Assembly (NCBI RefSeq): GCF_002514725.1
Contig: NZ_NTLB01000004.1
Location: 248,001 to 312,000 of the forward strand
DNA from: Mangrovitalea sediminis
GTDB lineage: Bacteria; Pseudomonadota; Gammaproteobacteria; Pseudomonadales; Oleiphilaceae
Length of the DNA stretch: 64,000 nucleotides
Direction: 5' to 3'
Part shown: in pieces, positions 1 through 9,520 of the stretch
Numbering within the stretch: the first letter of the stretch is position 1
Layout of the letters: every line of letters starts with the position of its first letter
Translations under genes and position numbers: made by a program
The notes under the pieces: model-generated
Database searches by the model: none
What the model saw: only the letters and a program-made list of their open reading frames with translations
Told to the model about the DNA's origin: nothing

Positions 1-751
1 CGGTCCCAACATGGGCGGTAAATCCACCTATATGCGCCAGGTTGCGCTGATTACGCTGCTCGCTCATACCGGCAGCTTCGTCCCCGCCAGCCGCGCCCGT
101 ATCGGACCAGTGGATCGAATCTTCACCCGCATGGGCTCATCTGACGATATTGCCGGCGGCCGTTCGACCTTTATGGTGGAGATGACCGAAACCGCCAACA
201 TCCTGCACAATGCCAGCGATCAGAGCCTGGTGCTGATGGACGAAGTCGGGCGCGGCACCAGCACCTTCGACGGCCTGTCATTGGCCTGGGCAACTGCGGA
301 GCATCTGGCGCGAGAGGTCGGTTGTTACACCTTGTTCGCCACCCACTATTTCGAACTGACACAGCTGCCCGACCGTCTGGACAACGCCGTCAACGTGCAC
401 CTGACCGCCACGGAACACGAAGACAGCATCGTCTTCCTTCATAACGTCCATGAAGGACCCGCCAGCCAAAGTTACGGCCTTCAGGTGGCACGACTGGCCG
501 GCGTTCCGCCCGGCGTCATACGCAATGCACATCAGCAGCTGCAACATCTCGAAGGGGGCGATCTCAAGCCCGTGGCGAATATGCCGAAAGCAACGACGAC
601 ACATCAGGGTGACATGTTCGCGGCCCTCGAACCCTCGACGGTGGAAAGCGAACTGCTGAAACTGGACGTTGATGGCATAACGCCTCGCGATGCGCTGAGT
701 CTTCTCTATGCGCTGAAGGGGCGACTGCAAAATGAGTTTGGCCCCGGCTGA
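1..751 (+). CDS. mutS: DNA mismatch repair protein MutS, C-terminal part
   Basis: This is the last 249 residues of MutS, the ATPase that recognises base mismatches and recruits MutL. The gene starts before the window; the reading frame is open from base 2 and begins inside the Walker A loop (GPNMGGKST). Further on are the Walker B and D-loop motif ([16 protein letters not shown]), the switch motif [10 protein letters not shown], and a C-terminal tail ending [13 protein letters not shown], typical of the helix-turn-helix and oligomerisation end of MutS. Everything visible is intact up to a TGA stop. The mismatch-binding, connector and lever domains lie outside the window. The ferredoxin gene fdxA follows 145 bases later on the same strand, an arrangement common in Pseudomonas- and Marinobacter-like genomes. 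Identification is secure. Confidence 0.97.
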   Translation, partial: GPNMGGKSTYMRQVALITLLAHTGSFVPASRARIGPVDRIFTRMGSSDDIAGGRSTFMVEMTETANILHNASDQSLVLMDEVGRGTSTFDGLSLAWATAEHLAREVGCYTLFATHYFELTQLPDRLDNAVNVHLTATEHEDSIVFLHNVHEGPASQSYGLQVARLAGVPPGVIRNAHQQLQHLEGGDLKPVANMPKATTTHQGDMFAALEPSTVESELLKLDVDGITPRDALSLLYALKGRLQNEFGPG

Positions 752-896
752 CAGATGCATAAAGCTATAACCATTGCGTCTAGATACCCGTCAGGGCGGC
801 GCTTGCCGGGGCCTGAGAGGGCCCCTAAAATAGGCTATCCGACACTTTATAACATCCAGTCATATTGCGGCTGGCCGAGCGAGCAGGAAATCGATC

Positions 897-1220
897 ATGG
901 CATTTGTCGTTACAGAGAACTGCATCAAGTGTAAATACACCGACTGCGTGGAAGTCTGTCCGGTGGATTGCTTTTACGAAGGCCCGAATTTCCTGGTCAT
1001 CGATCCCGACGAGTGCATCGATTGCGCCCTGTGCGAACCGGAGTGTCCCGCAGAAGCCATCTTCTCCGAAGACGAATTGCCGCCCCAGCACGTCAAGTTC
1101 ATTGAGCTCAATGCCGAACTGAGCCGTGAATGGCCGAATATCACCGAGAAGAAGGAATCCCCTTCCGATGCGGAAGAGTGGGACGGAGTCAAAGACAAGT
1201 TCAAGTACCTGGAACGCTAA
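897..1220 (+). CDS. fdxA: 7Fe ferredoxin FdxA
   Basis: This 107-residue protein belongs to the Azotobacter-type ferredoxin I family, small soluble electron carriers holding one [3Fe-4S] and one [4Fe-4S] cluster. The N-terminal half has the cysteine run [14 protein letters not shown] and the second half [12 protein letters not shown], followed by the roughly 45-residue acidic C-terminal extension that distinguishes FdxA from short 2[4Fe-4S] ferredoxins. Its length matches the family. The ATG start follows an AGCAGGAA stretch. The leader contains a small G/C hairpin (808-825) of unclear role. Its electron donor and acceptor are unknown; in relatives it sits near mutS and recA without a clear pathway link. 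Confidence 0.95.
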   Translation: MAFVVTENCIKCKYTDCVEVCPVDCFYEGPNFLVIDPDECIDCALCEPECPAEAIFSEDELPPQHVKFIELNAELSREWPNITEKKESPSDAEEWDGVKDKFKYLER

Positions 1221-1228
1221 GCCCACGA

Positions 1229-1258
1229 AGCCAGGCCCTGCTTCCACAGGGTCTGGCT
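1229..1258 (+). terminator. Probable fdxA terminator
   Basis: A 12-bp stem (1229-1240 pairing with 1247-1258, one wobble pair) with a 6-base loop lies 8 bases after the fdxA stop. It is followed by a short T-run (TTTT at 1262-1265). It overlaps the last codons of the convergent MocR gene, so it may stop fdxA transcription at the cost of entering that gene's 3' end. Confidence 0.5.
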
Positions 1259-2672
1259 AGCGTTTTGAGGCCTGGAGTAACGCCATCTCCCCCAGCCGCT
1301 TCAGGGCCTTTTCGATCTTTTCATCCCAGGGGTTGGCACCGTTCAGGCGCAAACAATTCTGGAACTTGTCGCTCAGCGAAAACAGCCGGCCATGCGCGAC
1401 GCTGATCCCTTCGCCGAGCGCCTGCCTGAAGATCTCGGTGCCATCACACCCGTCGGGCATCTGGACCCACAGCACGAAACCGCCCACCGGCCGACTCACC
1501 GCCGTCCCTTCCGGGAAATAATGTCCCACCGCCGTCCGCATCCGTTCCAGTGCTTCCGCATAACGTTGCCGAACCGTCCTCAGGAAACGCTCATAGCCGT
1601 TTTGCTCGAGGAAGTGCGCCACTGCCAGTTGGGGAATCGTCGAAGTCGCAATGTTCATGAAGTACTTTTGCTGCAAGGCTTCTTCCAGATAGCGCCCAGG
1701 CTGGAGCCAGCCAATGCGCATGCCGGGTGACAAGGTCTTCGAGAAAGAACCGCAATACAGTACGTTCCCCTCCCTGTCGAAAGCCTTGGCCGGCCGTGGG
1801 CGCTCGCCTTCGAGCGGCAAGTCGCCGTAGATGTCATCCTCAATCAACGGTACTTTCGCCGTCGAAAGCATGCGTACCAGACGCTGCTTTCGAGCATCAG
1901 ACAAACGGCACCCCAGGGGATTGCTATGATTGACCACCACGATACAGGCGGCAACCGGCCACTGTTCCAGGGCCAGTTGCAACCCTTCAAGACTGATGCC
2001 CTGAGAGGGATCGCTGGGGATTTCGATAACGCGCAGCCCCAATAACTCCAGCGAATGCAGGATACCCGGGAAAAACGGCGACTCCAGGGCAACGATGTCA
2101 CCCGGTTTCGTCACAGAGCGCAAGGCAATGGTGATAGCTTCCTGGGCGCCGGTGGTGATGACCAGTTGGTCCGGTACGGTCGGCGCCCCAAGAGCGGTCA
2201 TTCGCTGGGCTATCTGGCGTCGCAGGACAAGCTTGCCGGGAAAGGCATAGTCCTGCGCGTCTCGTCCCAGCCGGGCCGCCCAGGATGCGGCCTGCTGCAT
2301 CTGCCGCATCGGCATGAAATCGCTATGGGGAACGGCGGCCCCCAGCGGTACCAGGGTCCGGTCCTGTGCCGCCCGCACCATCTCCACCGCCAACTCCCTG
2401 GCGCTGACCGGCGTCGGCCGCGACTGTACCTGATCCACGGTGGGGACTGGCGTCTGGCTGGGCGGCAAGCGAACGTAGTAGCCACTGCGCTCACGCGCAT
2501 CGACAAACCCACGCCCCTCCAGTACCTGATGGGATTGGAGGATGGTCGCGATACTGACCCCAAACTGGCGACTCAGCACCCTTACGCCGGGCAAACGATC
2601 ACCCGTACGGTAAGCGCCCTGCTGGATCAGTTCCTGGATCTGATCGGCGATTCGGTTATAGAGCACAGTCAT
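1257..2672 (-). CDS. MocR-type regulator (GntR winged helix fused to class I aminotransferase domain)
   Basis: The 471-residue protein has an N-terminal GntR-type winged helix-turn-helix (about residues 5-70, with RLPGVRVLSRQFGVS). A linker leads to a fold-type I aminotransferase domain. The PLP-binding lysine is K312 in GSFSKTLSPGMRIGW, and the VNHSNPLGC, DDIYGDL and RIGW motifs are present. MocR proteins bind PLP or an amino-acid adduct and act as activators or repressors, usually of a divergent gene set. Here the divergent neighbours are a small unknown gene, a class IV aminotransferase and a PhzF protein. Two direct repeats at 2754-2797 are a plausible binding site. The ligand cannot be read from the sequence; GabR, PdxR, TauR and DdlR show the range possible. 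Confidence 0.9.
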   Translation of the reverse strand: MTVLYNRIADQIQELIQQGAYRTGDRLPGVRVLSRQFGVSIATILQSHQVLEGRGFVDARERSGYYVRLPPSQTPVPTVDQVQSRPTPVSARELAVEMVRAAQDRTLVPLGAAVPHSDFMPMRQMQQAASWAARLGRDAQDYAFPGKLVLRRQIAQRMTALGAPTVPDQLVITTGAQEAITIALRSVTKPGDIVALESPFFPGILHSLELLGLRVIEIPSDPSQGISLEGLQLALEQWPVAACIVVVNHSNPLGCRLSDARKQRLVRMLSTAKVPLIEDDIYGDLPLEGERPRPAKAFDREGNVLYCGSFSKTLSPGMRIGWLQPGRYLEEALQQKYFMNIATSTIPQLAVAHFLEQNGYERFLRTVRQRYAEALERMRTAVGHYFPEGTAVSRPVGGFVLWVQMPDGCDGTEIFRQALGEGISVAHGRLFSLSDKFQNCLRLNGANPWDEKIEKALKRLGEMALLQASKR

Positions 2673-2753
2673 GGAAACAGTCTACTCCCTGTCGCAGAAG
2701 GGATACCGATACAGTTCACACTCAACGAAACCAGCACAGATGCCCTTATCTCC

Positions 2754-2797
2754 AATCTGTAACGGTCCATTCATTTTTATCCTGAATCTGTTACGGT
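2754..2797. promoter_or_regulatory. Two direct repeats, probable MocR operator
   Basis: The 13-base motif AATCTGTAACGGT (2754-2766) recurs as AATCTGTTACGGT (2785-2797) in the same orientation with a 31-base period and a single mismatch. This is close to three helical turns. Paired direct repeats spaced by about three turns and overlapping the target promoter are the known operator style of MocR regulators such as GabR. The second copy overlaps a possible -35 element (TTACGG) that would serve the rightward operon, with CATAGAGT downstream as a poor -10. The pair lies between the MocR gene and the gene starting at 2854. Confidence 0.65.
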
Positions 2798-2853
2798 TTT
2801 CAGAGAGGGCATAGAGTATTCGTACGCATCCCCATTCGGCAAGGAATACCCCG

Positions 2854-3174
2854 ATGACGCCCAAAGGACAGCTTACCGAACCGTTATCCCCGGAACGGAC
2901 CGCTCCCATGCCCCGCCGCACGCTCTTCGGACATGACGGCACGGCCGACGCGATACCCTTTCGCGAATTGAAATCGGCCTTGGACGGGCTACGGCAAACC
3001 GGCTATCAGATCGACCGGCTGGCCGTGGATCACTGGCGCCTGACCCTGCCGGGACGCGTTATCCAGATCCATCTGCATTCTCCGGCCCAGCTCTGTCATT
3101 TCGCCCGTTTCAGGGCACGCGACTATGCCGGAGATCCCTCTTTAGCTGATTTAGACAGGACATCCACAGCATGA
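2854..3174 (+). CDS. Small unknown protein, first gene of aminotransferase/PhzF operon
   Basis: This open frame of 106 codons ends in a TGA that overlaps the ATG of the following aminotransferase (ATGA at 3171-3174), which suggests translational coupling and a real gene. The N-terminus is basic and proline-rich. The centre (about residues 35-80) contains IPFRELKSALDGLRQTGYQI and a short HWRLTLPGRVIQIHLHS stretch, resembling a small alpha-beta domain. There is no signal peptide, membrane segment or metal motif. I do not recognise the family. A later start at Met19 (2908) is also possible. Position directly after the putative MocR operator suggests it is co-regulated with the two downstream enzymes. 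Confidence 0.55.
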   Translation: MTPKGQLTEPLSPERTAPMPRRTLFGHDGTADAIPFRELKSALDGLRQTGYQIDRLAVDHWRLTLPGRVIQIHLHSPAQLCHFARFRARDYAGDPSLADLDRTSTA

Positions 3175-4049
3175 CACCTCAATTCTGGATAGATGGCCGC
3201 CTCTGCAGCCGGGATCAGGCGAAGATTTCAGTGCTCGACCACGGCCTCTTATACGGTGACGGCATTTTCGAAGGGCTGCGCTTCTACCACGGTCAACCCT
3301 TTCGATGGGAAAGACACATTCGCCGCCTGCGCCAATCGGCACAAGCCATCGCACTCGACGGTTACTGGCAGGACGAGCAACTGTTGGAGGGCGTGCGCGC
3401 CGTTATCGCCGCCAGCGGCCTCGAGACCGGTTACTTGCGGGTCATTCTGACCCGGGGCGAGGGCTCACTGGGAATCGATCCCAGCAGCTGCACCCAACCG
3501 TCTGCAATTATCATCTGCGACGAGCTGCGCATGATCTCCGGGGAACAACGGGACACTGGCCTGCGCCTGATCACCAGCAGTTTGCGCCGTGCGCCGGCAA
3601 CGGGACTGGACAGCCGCGTGAAGAGCCTCAACTACCTGCTCTCGGTCATGGGCCGCATCGAGGCACGGCAGGCCGGTGCCGACGACGCCATCCTGCTCAA
3701 TACCGATGGCGGTATCGCTGAGGCAACAGCAGCCAACCTGTTTTGCGTACGTGAAGGCACCTTGTTGACGCCGCCCACCCATTGTGGCGCACTCGGAGGT
3801 ATTACCCGGGCAACCGTTCTGGAACTGGCCGACGCCTTGAAGCTTCCCTGGCGGGAAGAACCGATAACTGCACACGACGTCTACTGCGCGGAAGAAGCCT
3901 TTCTGACCGGCAGCGGTGCCAGGCTGGCACCGGTAAGGAGCCTGGACGACCGCCCCGTCAAGCAATGCCCCGGCCCGATGTACCGGCGCCTGAGCGAAGC
4001 CTTCGAGACACTGATCGAAACCGAATGCGGCGACAGGCCGCGAACCTGA
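3171..4049 (+). CDS. Class IV (fold-type IV) PLP aminotransferase, BCAT/D-amino acid transaminase-like
   Basis: The 292-residue protein is a member of the family that includes branched-chain aminotransferase, D-amino acid transaminase and aminodeoxychorismate lyase. Visible motifs are the N-terminal LDHGLLYGDGIFEGLRFY, the substrate-side R and H residues around RWERHIRRL, the PLP lysine K151 in RVKSLNYLL, and the phosphate-binding DGGIAEATAANLF and GGITRATVLEL. Substrate specificity within the family cannot be set by eye. The gene overlaps the preceding small gene by 4 bases and is followed by a PhzF gene 9 bases later, so the three form one operon, probably controlled by the divergent MocR protein, itself related to aminotransferases. 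Confidence 0.85.
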   Translation: MTPQFWIDGRLCSRDQAKISVLDHGLLYGDGIFEGLRFYHGQPFRWERHIRRLRQSAQAIALDGYWQDEQLLEGVRAVIAASGLETGYLRVILTRGEGSLGIDPSSCTQPSAIIICDELRMISGEQRDTGLRLITSSLRRAPATGLDSRVKSLNYLLSVMGRIEARQAGADDAILLNTDGGIAEATAANLFCVREGTLLTPPTHCGALGGITRATVLELADALKLPWREEPITAHDVYCAEEAFLTGSGARLAPVRSLDDRPVKQCPGPMYRRLSEAFETLIETECGDRPRT

Positions 4050-4058
4050 GGAGTCACC

Positions 4059-4868
4059 ATGACAACGCTAACGATGTACCAGGTCGATGCCTTCACCCAC
4101 CGTCTGTTCGGCGGCAACCCGGCGGCCGTAGTACCGCTTGAGCGCTGGATCAACGATTCTCTACTCCAGGCGATCGCAAAGGAAAACAACTTGTCGGAGA
4201 CCGCCTTCTTCGTCGAAACCGGAGCACACTATCAGCTCCGCTGGTTTACCCCGGCAACCGAGGTCCCCCTGTGCGGTCACGCCACACTGGCCAGTGCCTG
4301 GGTCATCTTCAACGAACTCGATCCCGAGCTGAACGAGATCCAATTCAGCTCTCTGAGCGGTCCACTGTCGGTCAGGCGCCTGGATCGAGGCTGGATGGAA
4401 TTGGATTTTCCGGCTTTCGCGACCGAAGCCCTGGAGGCCCAGGACGCGGCCGCATTGAGCGAGGCAATGGGAGCCCGGCCAGGCGAGTCGCTACGAGTGC
4501 TGGACAAGGAAAACGCGATGCTGGTGTTCGAGAGGGCCGAACAGGTCCGGGGACTGGCTCCGGATTTGCGGTCACTGCGATCGCTCCCCTACGCCGGCGT
4601 AATTGCCACGGCGCCCGGCGATGACTGCGACTTCGTCTCACGCTACTTCGCGCCCGCTGTCGGTATCGACGAAGACCCGGTCACCGGCTCCATACACTGC
4701 GGACTCACACCCTACTGGGCTGACCGCCTTGGCAAGACAACGCTGGAGGCACGCCAGATATCGAGCCGCGGCGGCGTGTTACGCTGCTCGCTTCGAGGAG
4801 ACCGGGTCGGCATCGCCGGCCAGGCCGTTCCGTACCTGACCGGTGAGTTGACTCTGGGCGAGGACTAA
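4059..4868 (+). CDS. PhzF family epimerase/isomerase
   Basis: This 269-residue protein is a PhzF/YddE-like member of the diaminopimelate epimerase superfamily, with two similar half-domains. The N-terminal half starts YQVDAFTHRLFGGNPAAVV and carries the catalytic glutamate E47 in NNLSETAFF. The second half has DEDPVTGSIHCGL, the conserved signature near the C-terminus. Length is close to PhzF (about 278) and YddE. PhzF itself isomerises an aminohydroxy-dihydrobenzoate in phenazine biosynthesis, but most family members have unknown substrates, and no other phenazine genes are here. Its pairing with a class IV aminotransferase suggests an amino-acid-like substrate. The gene is preceded by GAGGAGTCACC as ribosome-binding site and is followed by a strong hairpin. 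Confidence 0.85.
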   Translation: MTTLTMYQVDAFTHRLFGGNPAAVVPLERWINDSLLQAIAKENNLSETAFFVETGAHYQLRWFTPATEVPLCGHATLASAWVIFNELDPELNEIQFSSLSGPLSVRRLDRGWMELDFPAFATEALEAQDAAALSEAMGARPGESLRVLDKENAMLVFERAEQVRGLAPDLRSLRSLPYAGVIATAPGDDCDFVSRYFAPAVGIDEDPVTGSIHCGLTPYWADRLGKTTLEARQISSRGGVLRCSLRGDRVGIAGQAVPYLTGELTLGED

Positions 4869-4928
4869 AAGCCGACTACTTCGTCGCCGATGCATTCCGG
4901 CTCCGCGACGGCGGACGCCTGCCACGCA

Positions 4929-4956
4929 CGCACGTCCTCATCCGCGAGGACGTGCG
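4929..4956 (+). terminator. Strong hairpin after the PhzF gene
   Basis: A perfect 11-bp G/C-rich stem (4929-4939 pairing with 4946-4956) with a 6-base loop lies 60 bases after the PhzF stop codon. No clean T-run follows (CCATTTAACC), so it may work as a weak terminator or an mRNA-stabilising 3' structure. Between 4957 and 5181 I see only the presumptive promoter region of the yqhA-like gene. Confidence 0.5.
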
Positions 4957-5181
4957 CCATTTAACCTTGCCCGGCGCCCGGCACCACCCGATGTCCCGTT
5001 GCCCAAGTCAAACTTATCAATGCGTGTTTTTACGGAATAACACAACATGCAGAAACGGGCATTATCCACCCGACTTGTGTATAAAGAATACGCGTGCCTG
5101 TATTGAATGCGCCAGGCCGCATGACAGAGATCGACGCCAAGACAAACCGACTTTTCGAGCAGACCGGAGCGCCCGAAAACC

Positions 5182-5673
5182 ATGATCGAACGTACCCTCG
5201 AACGCCTGATTTACGGTTCACGCTGGCTAATGGCCCCCATCTACCTGGGAATGAGCCTGGTGCTGATCGCCCTGGCCGTGAAATTCTTCCAGGAGATCTA
5301 TCACTTCGTGCCATTGATTATCCATGGGGCCGAATCGGATATGGTGCTAAAGATCCTGTCGCTGGTCGACATGGTGCTGGTGGGCGGCCTGATCGTGATG
5401 GTGATGCTGTCCAGCTATGAAAACTTCGTCTCGCGACTCGACCTGGAGGAAAGCGACGAGAAACTGGACTGGCTTGGCAAGATGGACTCAACCAGCCTCA
5501 AAAACAAGCTGGCAGTGTCCATCGTCGCGATATCCTCGATCCATCTGCTCAAACTGTTCATGAATGCGGAAAACATTCCGAACGACAAGCTGCTCTGGTA
5601 CGTGGTCATCCACCTGACCTTTGTCATATCGGCCTTCGCGATGGGCCTTCTGGACAAACTGACCCGGCACTAA
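5182..5673 (+). CDS. yqhA: YqhA family (UPF0114) inner-membrane protein
   Basis: The 163-residue protein has several hydrophobic segments (about residues 15-38, 58-80, 105-125 and 133-155) and the family signatures [17 protein letters not shown] and [12 protein letters not shown], followed by [29 protein letters not shown]. It matches the UPF0114/TIGR00645 family in length and layout. The function of YqhA is not known. The gene stands alone, with a 300-base upstream gap, and converges on the methyltransferase gene at 5680 with 6 bases between stop codons. Confidence 0.88.
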   Translation: MIERTLERLIYGSRWLMAPIYLGMSLVLIALAVKFFQEIYHFVPLIIHGAESDMVLKILSLVDMVLVGGLIVMVMLSSYENFVSRLDLEESDEKLDWLGKMDSTSLKNKLAVSIVAISSIHLLKLFMNAENIPNDKLLWYVVIHLTFVISAFAMGLLDKLTRH

Positions 5674-5679
5674 CGCACC

Positions 5680-6330
5680 TTATTTCGACCCTGGCTTATG
5701 AAACAGGGCAATGTCCTTGCGCGGAAATTCCACCTGCCAGCCGTACCGCTCGGCGATGCGGCGCAGGGTTTCTTCCCGGTAGAACACCACATGGGTCGGG
5801 TCCCGCCGATAGTGCCAACGGGCGAAGCGACTGTCTTCGGTCTGGAACTCGGTCATCACCCCGAGCCAGCCACCTGGCCGGAGCAACTGATCGAGCTTCT
5901 CGAACTCGCTGGCCGGATCGTGAAAATGCTCGGCGACTTCGGTACAGGTAATGAAATCGTACTGATGGGTCAGTGCCGCCGCATTAGGCGCGTAATAGGG
6001 ATCGTACAATGCCACTTCGAACCCCTGCTCGACCGCCATCGTCGCCAGCGCGGGTCCAGGACCGCAGCCATAATCCAGGCCGCTGGCCCGGTCCGGCAGG
6101 CGCGGCTTGAGCAACTCCCAAAGGCGCGACAGAAACCCGCGATAGCCGGGATCGTATGGGTCATTCTGGTGCTTGTCGTATTCCGCTCTTTCGCTGGCGA
6201 GATCGGGAAGCTGTTCGACTTCCAGAAAGACGGCGAGACAGTCGCGACAGCGCCAATAGCCGCGATCTTCGACCTGCTGGAAATGGTAGACTTGGCCCGA
6301 GCAACAGACCGGACATGTTCGCGCTGACAC
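5680..6330 (-). CDS. Class I SAM-dependent methyltransferase with N-terminal zinc ribbon
   Basis: This 216-residue protein starts with a zinc-ribbon-like segment (CPVCCSGQVYHF, then CRDC about 17 residues later). A Rossmann methyltransferase domain follows: the SAM-binding motif I LDYGCGPGPALA, the motif II-like VALYDPYY, and FITCTEVAEHFHDP plus LRPGGWLGVMTEF. The layout matches methyltransferases with an N-terminal zinc-binding domain that act on small molecules or sugars; the substrate is unknown. The most upstream start is a GTG at 6330, which keeps the first cysteine pair at residues 6 and 9. It is a single gene, convergent with yqhA and divergent from the DHH gene. Confidence 0.85.
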   Translation of the reverse strand: MSARTCPVCCSGQVYHFQQVEDRGYWRCRDCLAVFLEVEQLPDLASERAEYDKHQNDPYDPGYRGFLSRLWELLKPRLPDRASGLDYGCGPGPALATMAVEQGFEVALYDPYYAPNAAALTHQYDFITCTEVAEHFHDPASEFEKLDQLLRPGGWLGVMTEFQTEDSRFARWHYRRDPTHVVFYREETLRRIAERYGWQVEFPRKDIALFHKPGSK

Positions 6331-6453
6331 GACGCTGTGTTTTCCGCTAGCTGACTAGGCTTGTCAGCATAACATTTTTACCTGCACCCGTTTGCGGAAT
6401 CCCGCTCATCGCGAGCGGTCTGCCTCAACGGAAACGTTCAAAAAGAGGTCTCC

Positions 6454-7308
6454 ATGACGTCACCCCTGGTTATCTATCACGGCGGCCAATGCCTCGATGG
6501 CTTTGGCAGCGCCTTCGCCGCCTACATGTACTTTGCGGTACGGCAGGAGGCCGAAGCGGATTACTTCGCCGCCAACCATGGTGAACCGATACCCGAACAC
6601 GAAGGGCGTGACGTCTATCTGCTGGATTTCGCCTACAAGCGGGAACAGATGGAAACGCTGGCACGAAATGCCAACCGTGTCGTCGTACTCGATCATCACA
6701 TCAGCGCACAAAGGGATCTCGAGGGCCTCGATGCACAGTACGACAACCTGGAACTGGTTTTCGACATGGAGCGCTCCGGCTGCGTCATCACCTGGGAATA
6801 CTTTCACCAGGCACCGGTACCGCATCTGCTGGCCTACATCCAGGACCGGGACCTCTGGCAATTCCGCATTCCAGACAGCGAGCATGTCAATTCCGCCCTG
6901 CTCTCCCATCCGCTGGAATTCGACCTCTGGCGGCGCCTGATCGATTCCGACGAGCGCCTGCACCTTCTGATCGAAGAAGGTAAGGCCATCAACCGCTATC
7001 GGGACCAGATGATTGCCTTCCACCGCAAGCGCGCGATCATGGGCGAAATAGCCGGCTACAGCGTCCCCATCGTCAATTGTCCCCGCAACATCACCAGCGA
7101 ACTGCTGAATGAGCTGGCTGACGGACATCCTTTCGCTGCAGGCTATGCCGACAAGGGTACCAAACGGGGCTGGTCGCTGCGCTCACGGGATGGCGGTGTG
7201 GATGTATCGGAGGTCGCCGCGCGCTTCGGCGGCGGCGGTCACGCCCGGGCAGCCGGCTTCGCTACCCAGCTACCCGAAACGCTACTGAGACTGGCACCCG
7301 AGGACTGA
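6454..7308 (+). CDS. DHH family phosphoesterase
   Basis: The 284-residue protein belongs to the DHH/DHHA1 phosphoesterase superfamily, which cleaves phosphodiester or phosphoanhydride bonds in nucleotides using divalent metals. The N-terminal domain has DGFGSAFAAYMYF and VVLDHHISAQRDL (the DHH motif). The C-terminal DHHA1 domain ends in FGGGGHARAAGFA, the glycine-rich substrate-binding motif. Length is typical of stand-alone members. The substrate could be a short oligonucleotide, a cyclic-dinucleotide product or another phosphoester. A clear ribosome-binding site (AGAGGTCTCC) precedes the ATG. Its stop codon lies 7 bases from that of the convergent ygiQ gene. Confidence 0.88.
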   Translation: MTSPLVIYHGGQCLDGFGSAFAAYMYFAVRQEAEADYFAANHGEPIPEHEGRDVYLLDFAYKREQMETLARNANRVVVLDHHISAQRDLEGLDAQYDNLELVFDMERSGCVITWEYFHQAPVPHLLAYIQDRDLWQFRIPDSEHVNSALLSHPLEFDLWRRLIDSDERLHLLIEEGKAINRYRDQMIAFHRKRAIMGEIAGYSVPIVNCPRNITSELLNELADGHPFAAGYADKGTKRGWSLRSRDGGVDVSEVAARFGGGGHARAAGFATQLPETLLRLAPED

Positions 7309-7315
7309 GCGCCAC

Positions 7316-9520
7316 TCAGGAGCGTCGCTGACGTTTCCCGGCAGACCCGCGGTTCTTCGCCGGCTTCGACGACGATTCGCTGCGAGGCGGCAGCCCCGTG
7401 TGCTGCGTCAGAACCTGCCCCTTGCGCGGAGAGCCCGAACGGCTCCGGTGGCGCTCCTTCTGGGCGCTCGGATGGTTGGCCGGCTGAGTCGGTGGAATCA
7501 AGTGCTTCTTGCCAAAGCCAATCAGGTGCGCCTTGCCCATGTTCATCAGGGCTTCCCGCAGCAGGGGCCAGTTGTCCGGGTCGTGATAGCGCAGAAATGC
7601 CTTGTGCAGGCGCCGTTGACGGGCGCCCTTGGGAATGGGCACATCGTCAGTCTTGTAATTGACCCGGTGCAGCGGATCCTTCTTCGTGTGGTACATGGTG
7701 GTCGCACTGGCCATCGGCGACGGATAGAAATTCTGCACCTGATCGGCCCGGAAACCGTTGGCTTTCAGCCATAGCGCCAGGTTCAGCATATCCTCGTCGG
7801 CGGTTCCCGGATGCGCGGCAATGAAATAGGGAATCAGGAACTGTTCCTTACCCGCCTCTTTCGAGAACTTGTCGAACATCTCCTTGAAGGCATAGTAAGT
7901 GCCCATCCCAGGCTTCATCATTTTCGACAGAGGGCCTTCCTCGGTATGCTCCGGCGCAATTTTCAGATAGCCGCCGACATGGTGCATCACCAGTTCACGG
8001 ACATACTCCGGATCCCTGACCGCCAGGTCATAGCGCAACCCCGAGGCGACCATCACCCGTTTGATTCCCGGCAGGGCCCGGGCACGGCGATAGAGATTGG
8101 TGGTCGGAGAATGATCGGTAACCAGGTTCTTGCAGATCGTCGGATAGACACAGGACAGGCGCTTGCAACTGGCGTGGATTTCCTCGCTACGGCAGTTGAG
8201 CTGATACATATTGGCCGTGGGACCGCCCAGATCGGAAATGGTGCCTGTGAACCCCGGCGTCATGTCACGAATCTTCTCGATCTCGCGCACGATGGAGTCT
8301 TCCGAACGGCTCTGAATGACCCGCCCCTCATGCTCGGTGATCGAACAGAAAGAACAGCCGCCAAAACAGCCGCGCATGATGTTCACTGAGAAGCGGATCA
8401 TCTCGTAGGCCGGAATGCGCGCCTTGCCATAGGCCGGGTGCGGCACGCGCTTGAACGGCAATTCGAAAACGTCGTCCAGTTCCTGCGTCGTCAGGGGAAT
8501 GGGTGGCGGATTGACCCAAAGGAAACGGTCGCCATGCTTCTGCACCAGGGTCCGGGCGTTGGCAGGGTTGGTTTCCAGGTGCAGTACCCGCGATGTGTGG
8601 GCATAGAGCACCGGGTCGTTACGCACCTTTTCGTAGGACGGTAACAGGATCAGTTCGCGTCGATTGCCACTGACCGGCAGTATGCGTACCACCTGAACAT
8701 CGCTCTCGGCTTTGGCCTCCGGCGATTTCGCCGACGCACAACGGCTGCCGGCATCGGTCAGGCTGTCGTCTTCCATATAGGGATTGCGATGCGACTCGAC
8801 CGGCCCAGGACGATCAATCCGGGTAGAGTCCTCGATGTGCCAGTCATCCGGTAACGAGGACAGCATGACCGCGGTGCCGCGGATATCCATCATATCCTTG
8901 AGCGCCTCACCGGCCGCCGCCCGGTGGGCAATCTCGACAACCGCACGTTCGGCGTTGCCGTAAACCAGCAGGTCCGCCTTGGAATCGACCAGCGACGAAC
9001 GGCGCACTTTATCGGACCAGTAATCATAATGCGCAATACGTCGCAGGCTCGCCTCGATCCCACCGATCAGCACGGGGACGTCATAGGCCTCCTTGCAACG
9101 CTGTGTATAGACAAGCACCGCCCGGTCCGGGCGCTTACCACCCTCATTGTCCGGCGTGTAGGCGTCATCGTGGCGTAGCTTGAGATCCGAGGTGTAGCGG
9201 TTGATCATCGAATCCATATTGCCGGCCGAGACGGCAAAAAACAGGTTCGGCTTACCCAGACGCATGAAGTCGTCTTTGCTCGACCAGTCCGGCTGGGCAA
9301 TGATCCCAACCCGATATCCCTGGGCTTCCCATAGGCGACCGATGACGGCCATGCCGAAGCTGGGATGATCCACATAGGCGTCGCCGCTGATGATAATGAT
9401 GTCGCAACTGTCCCATCCCAATGCATCCATCTCGTCCCGCGACATCGGCAGGAACTCGGAAGGACCGAAACATTCGGCCCAATAGCGGGGATAGGTGAAG
9501 ATATCGCGTGCGGCGTGCAT
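7316..9520 (-). CDS. ygiQ: YgiQ family radical SAM protein
   Basis: This 734-residue protein matches the YgiQ family. Features are an N-terminal cobalamin-binding-like region beginning [22 protein letters not shown], a central radical SAM domain with the [16 protein letters not shown] motif (CxxxCxxC cluster ligands), and the family-typical [16 protein letters not shown] and [15 protein letters not shown] segments. The last 60 or so residues are lysine- and serine-rich and probably disordered. The reaction catalysed by YgiQ is unknown. The ATG at 9520 follows CAGGGCCTTT. It is a single gene with its own 350-base upstream region. Confidence 0.93.
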   Translation of the reverse strand: MHAARDIFTYPRYWAECFGPSEFLPMSRDEMDALGWDSCDIIIISGDAYVDHPSFGMAVIGRLWEAQGYRVGIIAQPDWSSKDDFMRLGKPNLFFAVSAGNMDSMINRYTSDLKLRHDDAYTPDNEGGKRPDRAVLVYTQRCKEAYDVPVLIGGIEASLRRIAHYDYWSDKVRRSSLVDSKADLLVYGNAERAVVEIAHRAAAGEALKDMMDIRGTAVMLSSLPDDWHIEDSTRIDRPGPVESHRNPYMEDDSLTDAGSRCASAKSPEAKAESDVQVVRILPVSGNRRELILLPSYEKVRNDPVLYAHTSRVLHLETNPANARTLVQKHGDRFLWVNPPPIPLTTQELDDVFELPFKRVPHPAYGKARIPAYEMIRFSVNIMRGCFGGCSFCSITEHEGRVIQSRSEDSIVREIEKIRDMTPGFTGTISDLGGPTANMYQLNCRSEEIHASCKRLSCVYPTICKNLVTDHSPTTNLYRRARALPGIKRVMVASGLRYDLAVRDPEYVRELVMHHVGGYLKIAPEHTEEGPLSKMMKPGMGTYYAFKEMFDKFSKEAGKEQFLIPYFIAAHPGTADEDMLNLALWLKANGFRADQVQNFYPSPMASATTMYHTKKDPLHRVNYKTDDVPIPKGARQRRLHKAFLRYHDPDNWPLLREALMNMGKAHLIGFGKKHLIPPTQPANHPSAQKERHRSRSGSPRKGQVLTQHTGLPPRSESSSKPAKNRGSAGKRQRRS

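Noticed and set aside
278-760. 160-codon minus-strand open frame over mutS
   Set aside because: It lies antisense to the strongly conserved MutS ATPase domain and has no recognisable content or ribosome-binding site.
2682-2942. 86-codon minus-strand frame upstream of the MocR gene
   Set aside because: It covers the MocR operator and the start of the plus-strand operon, with no sensible start or protein features.
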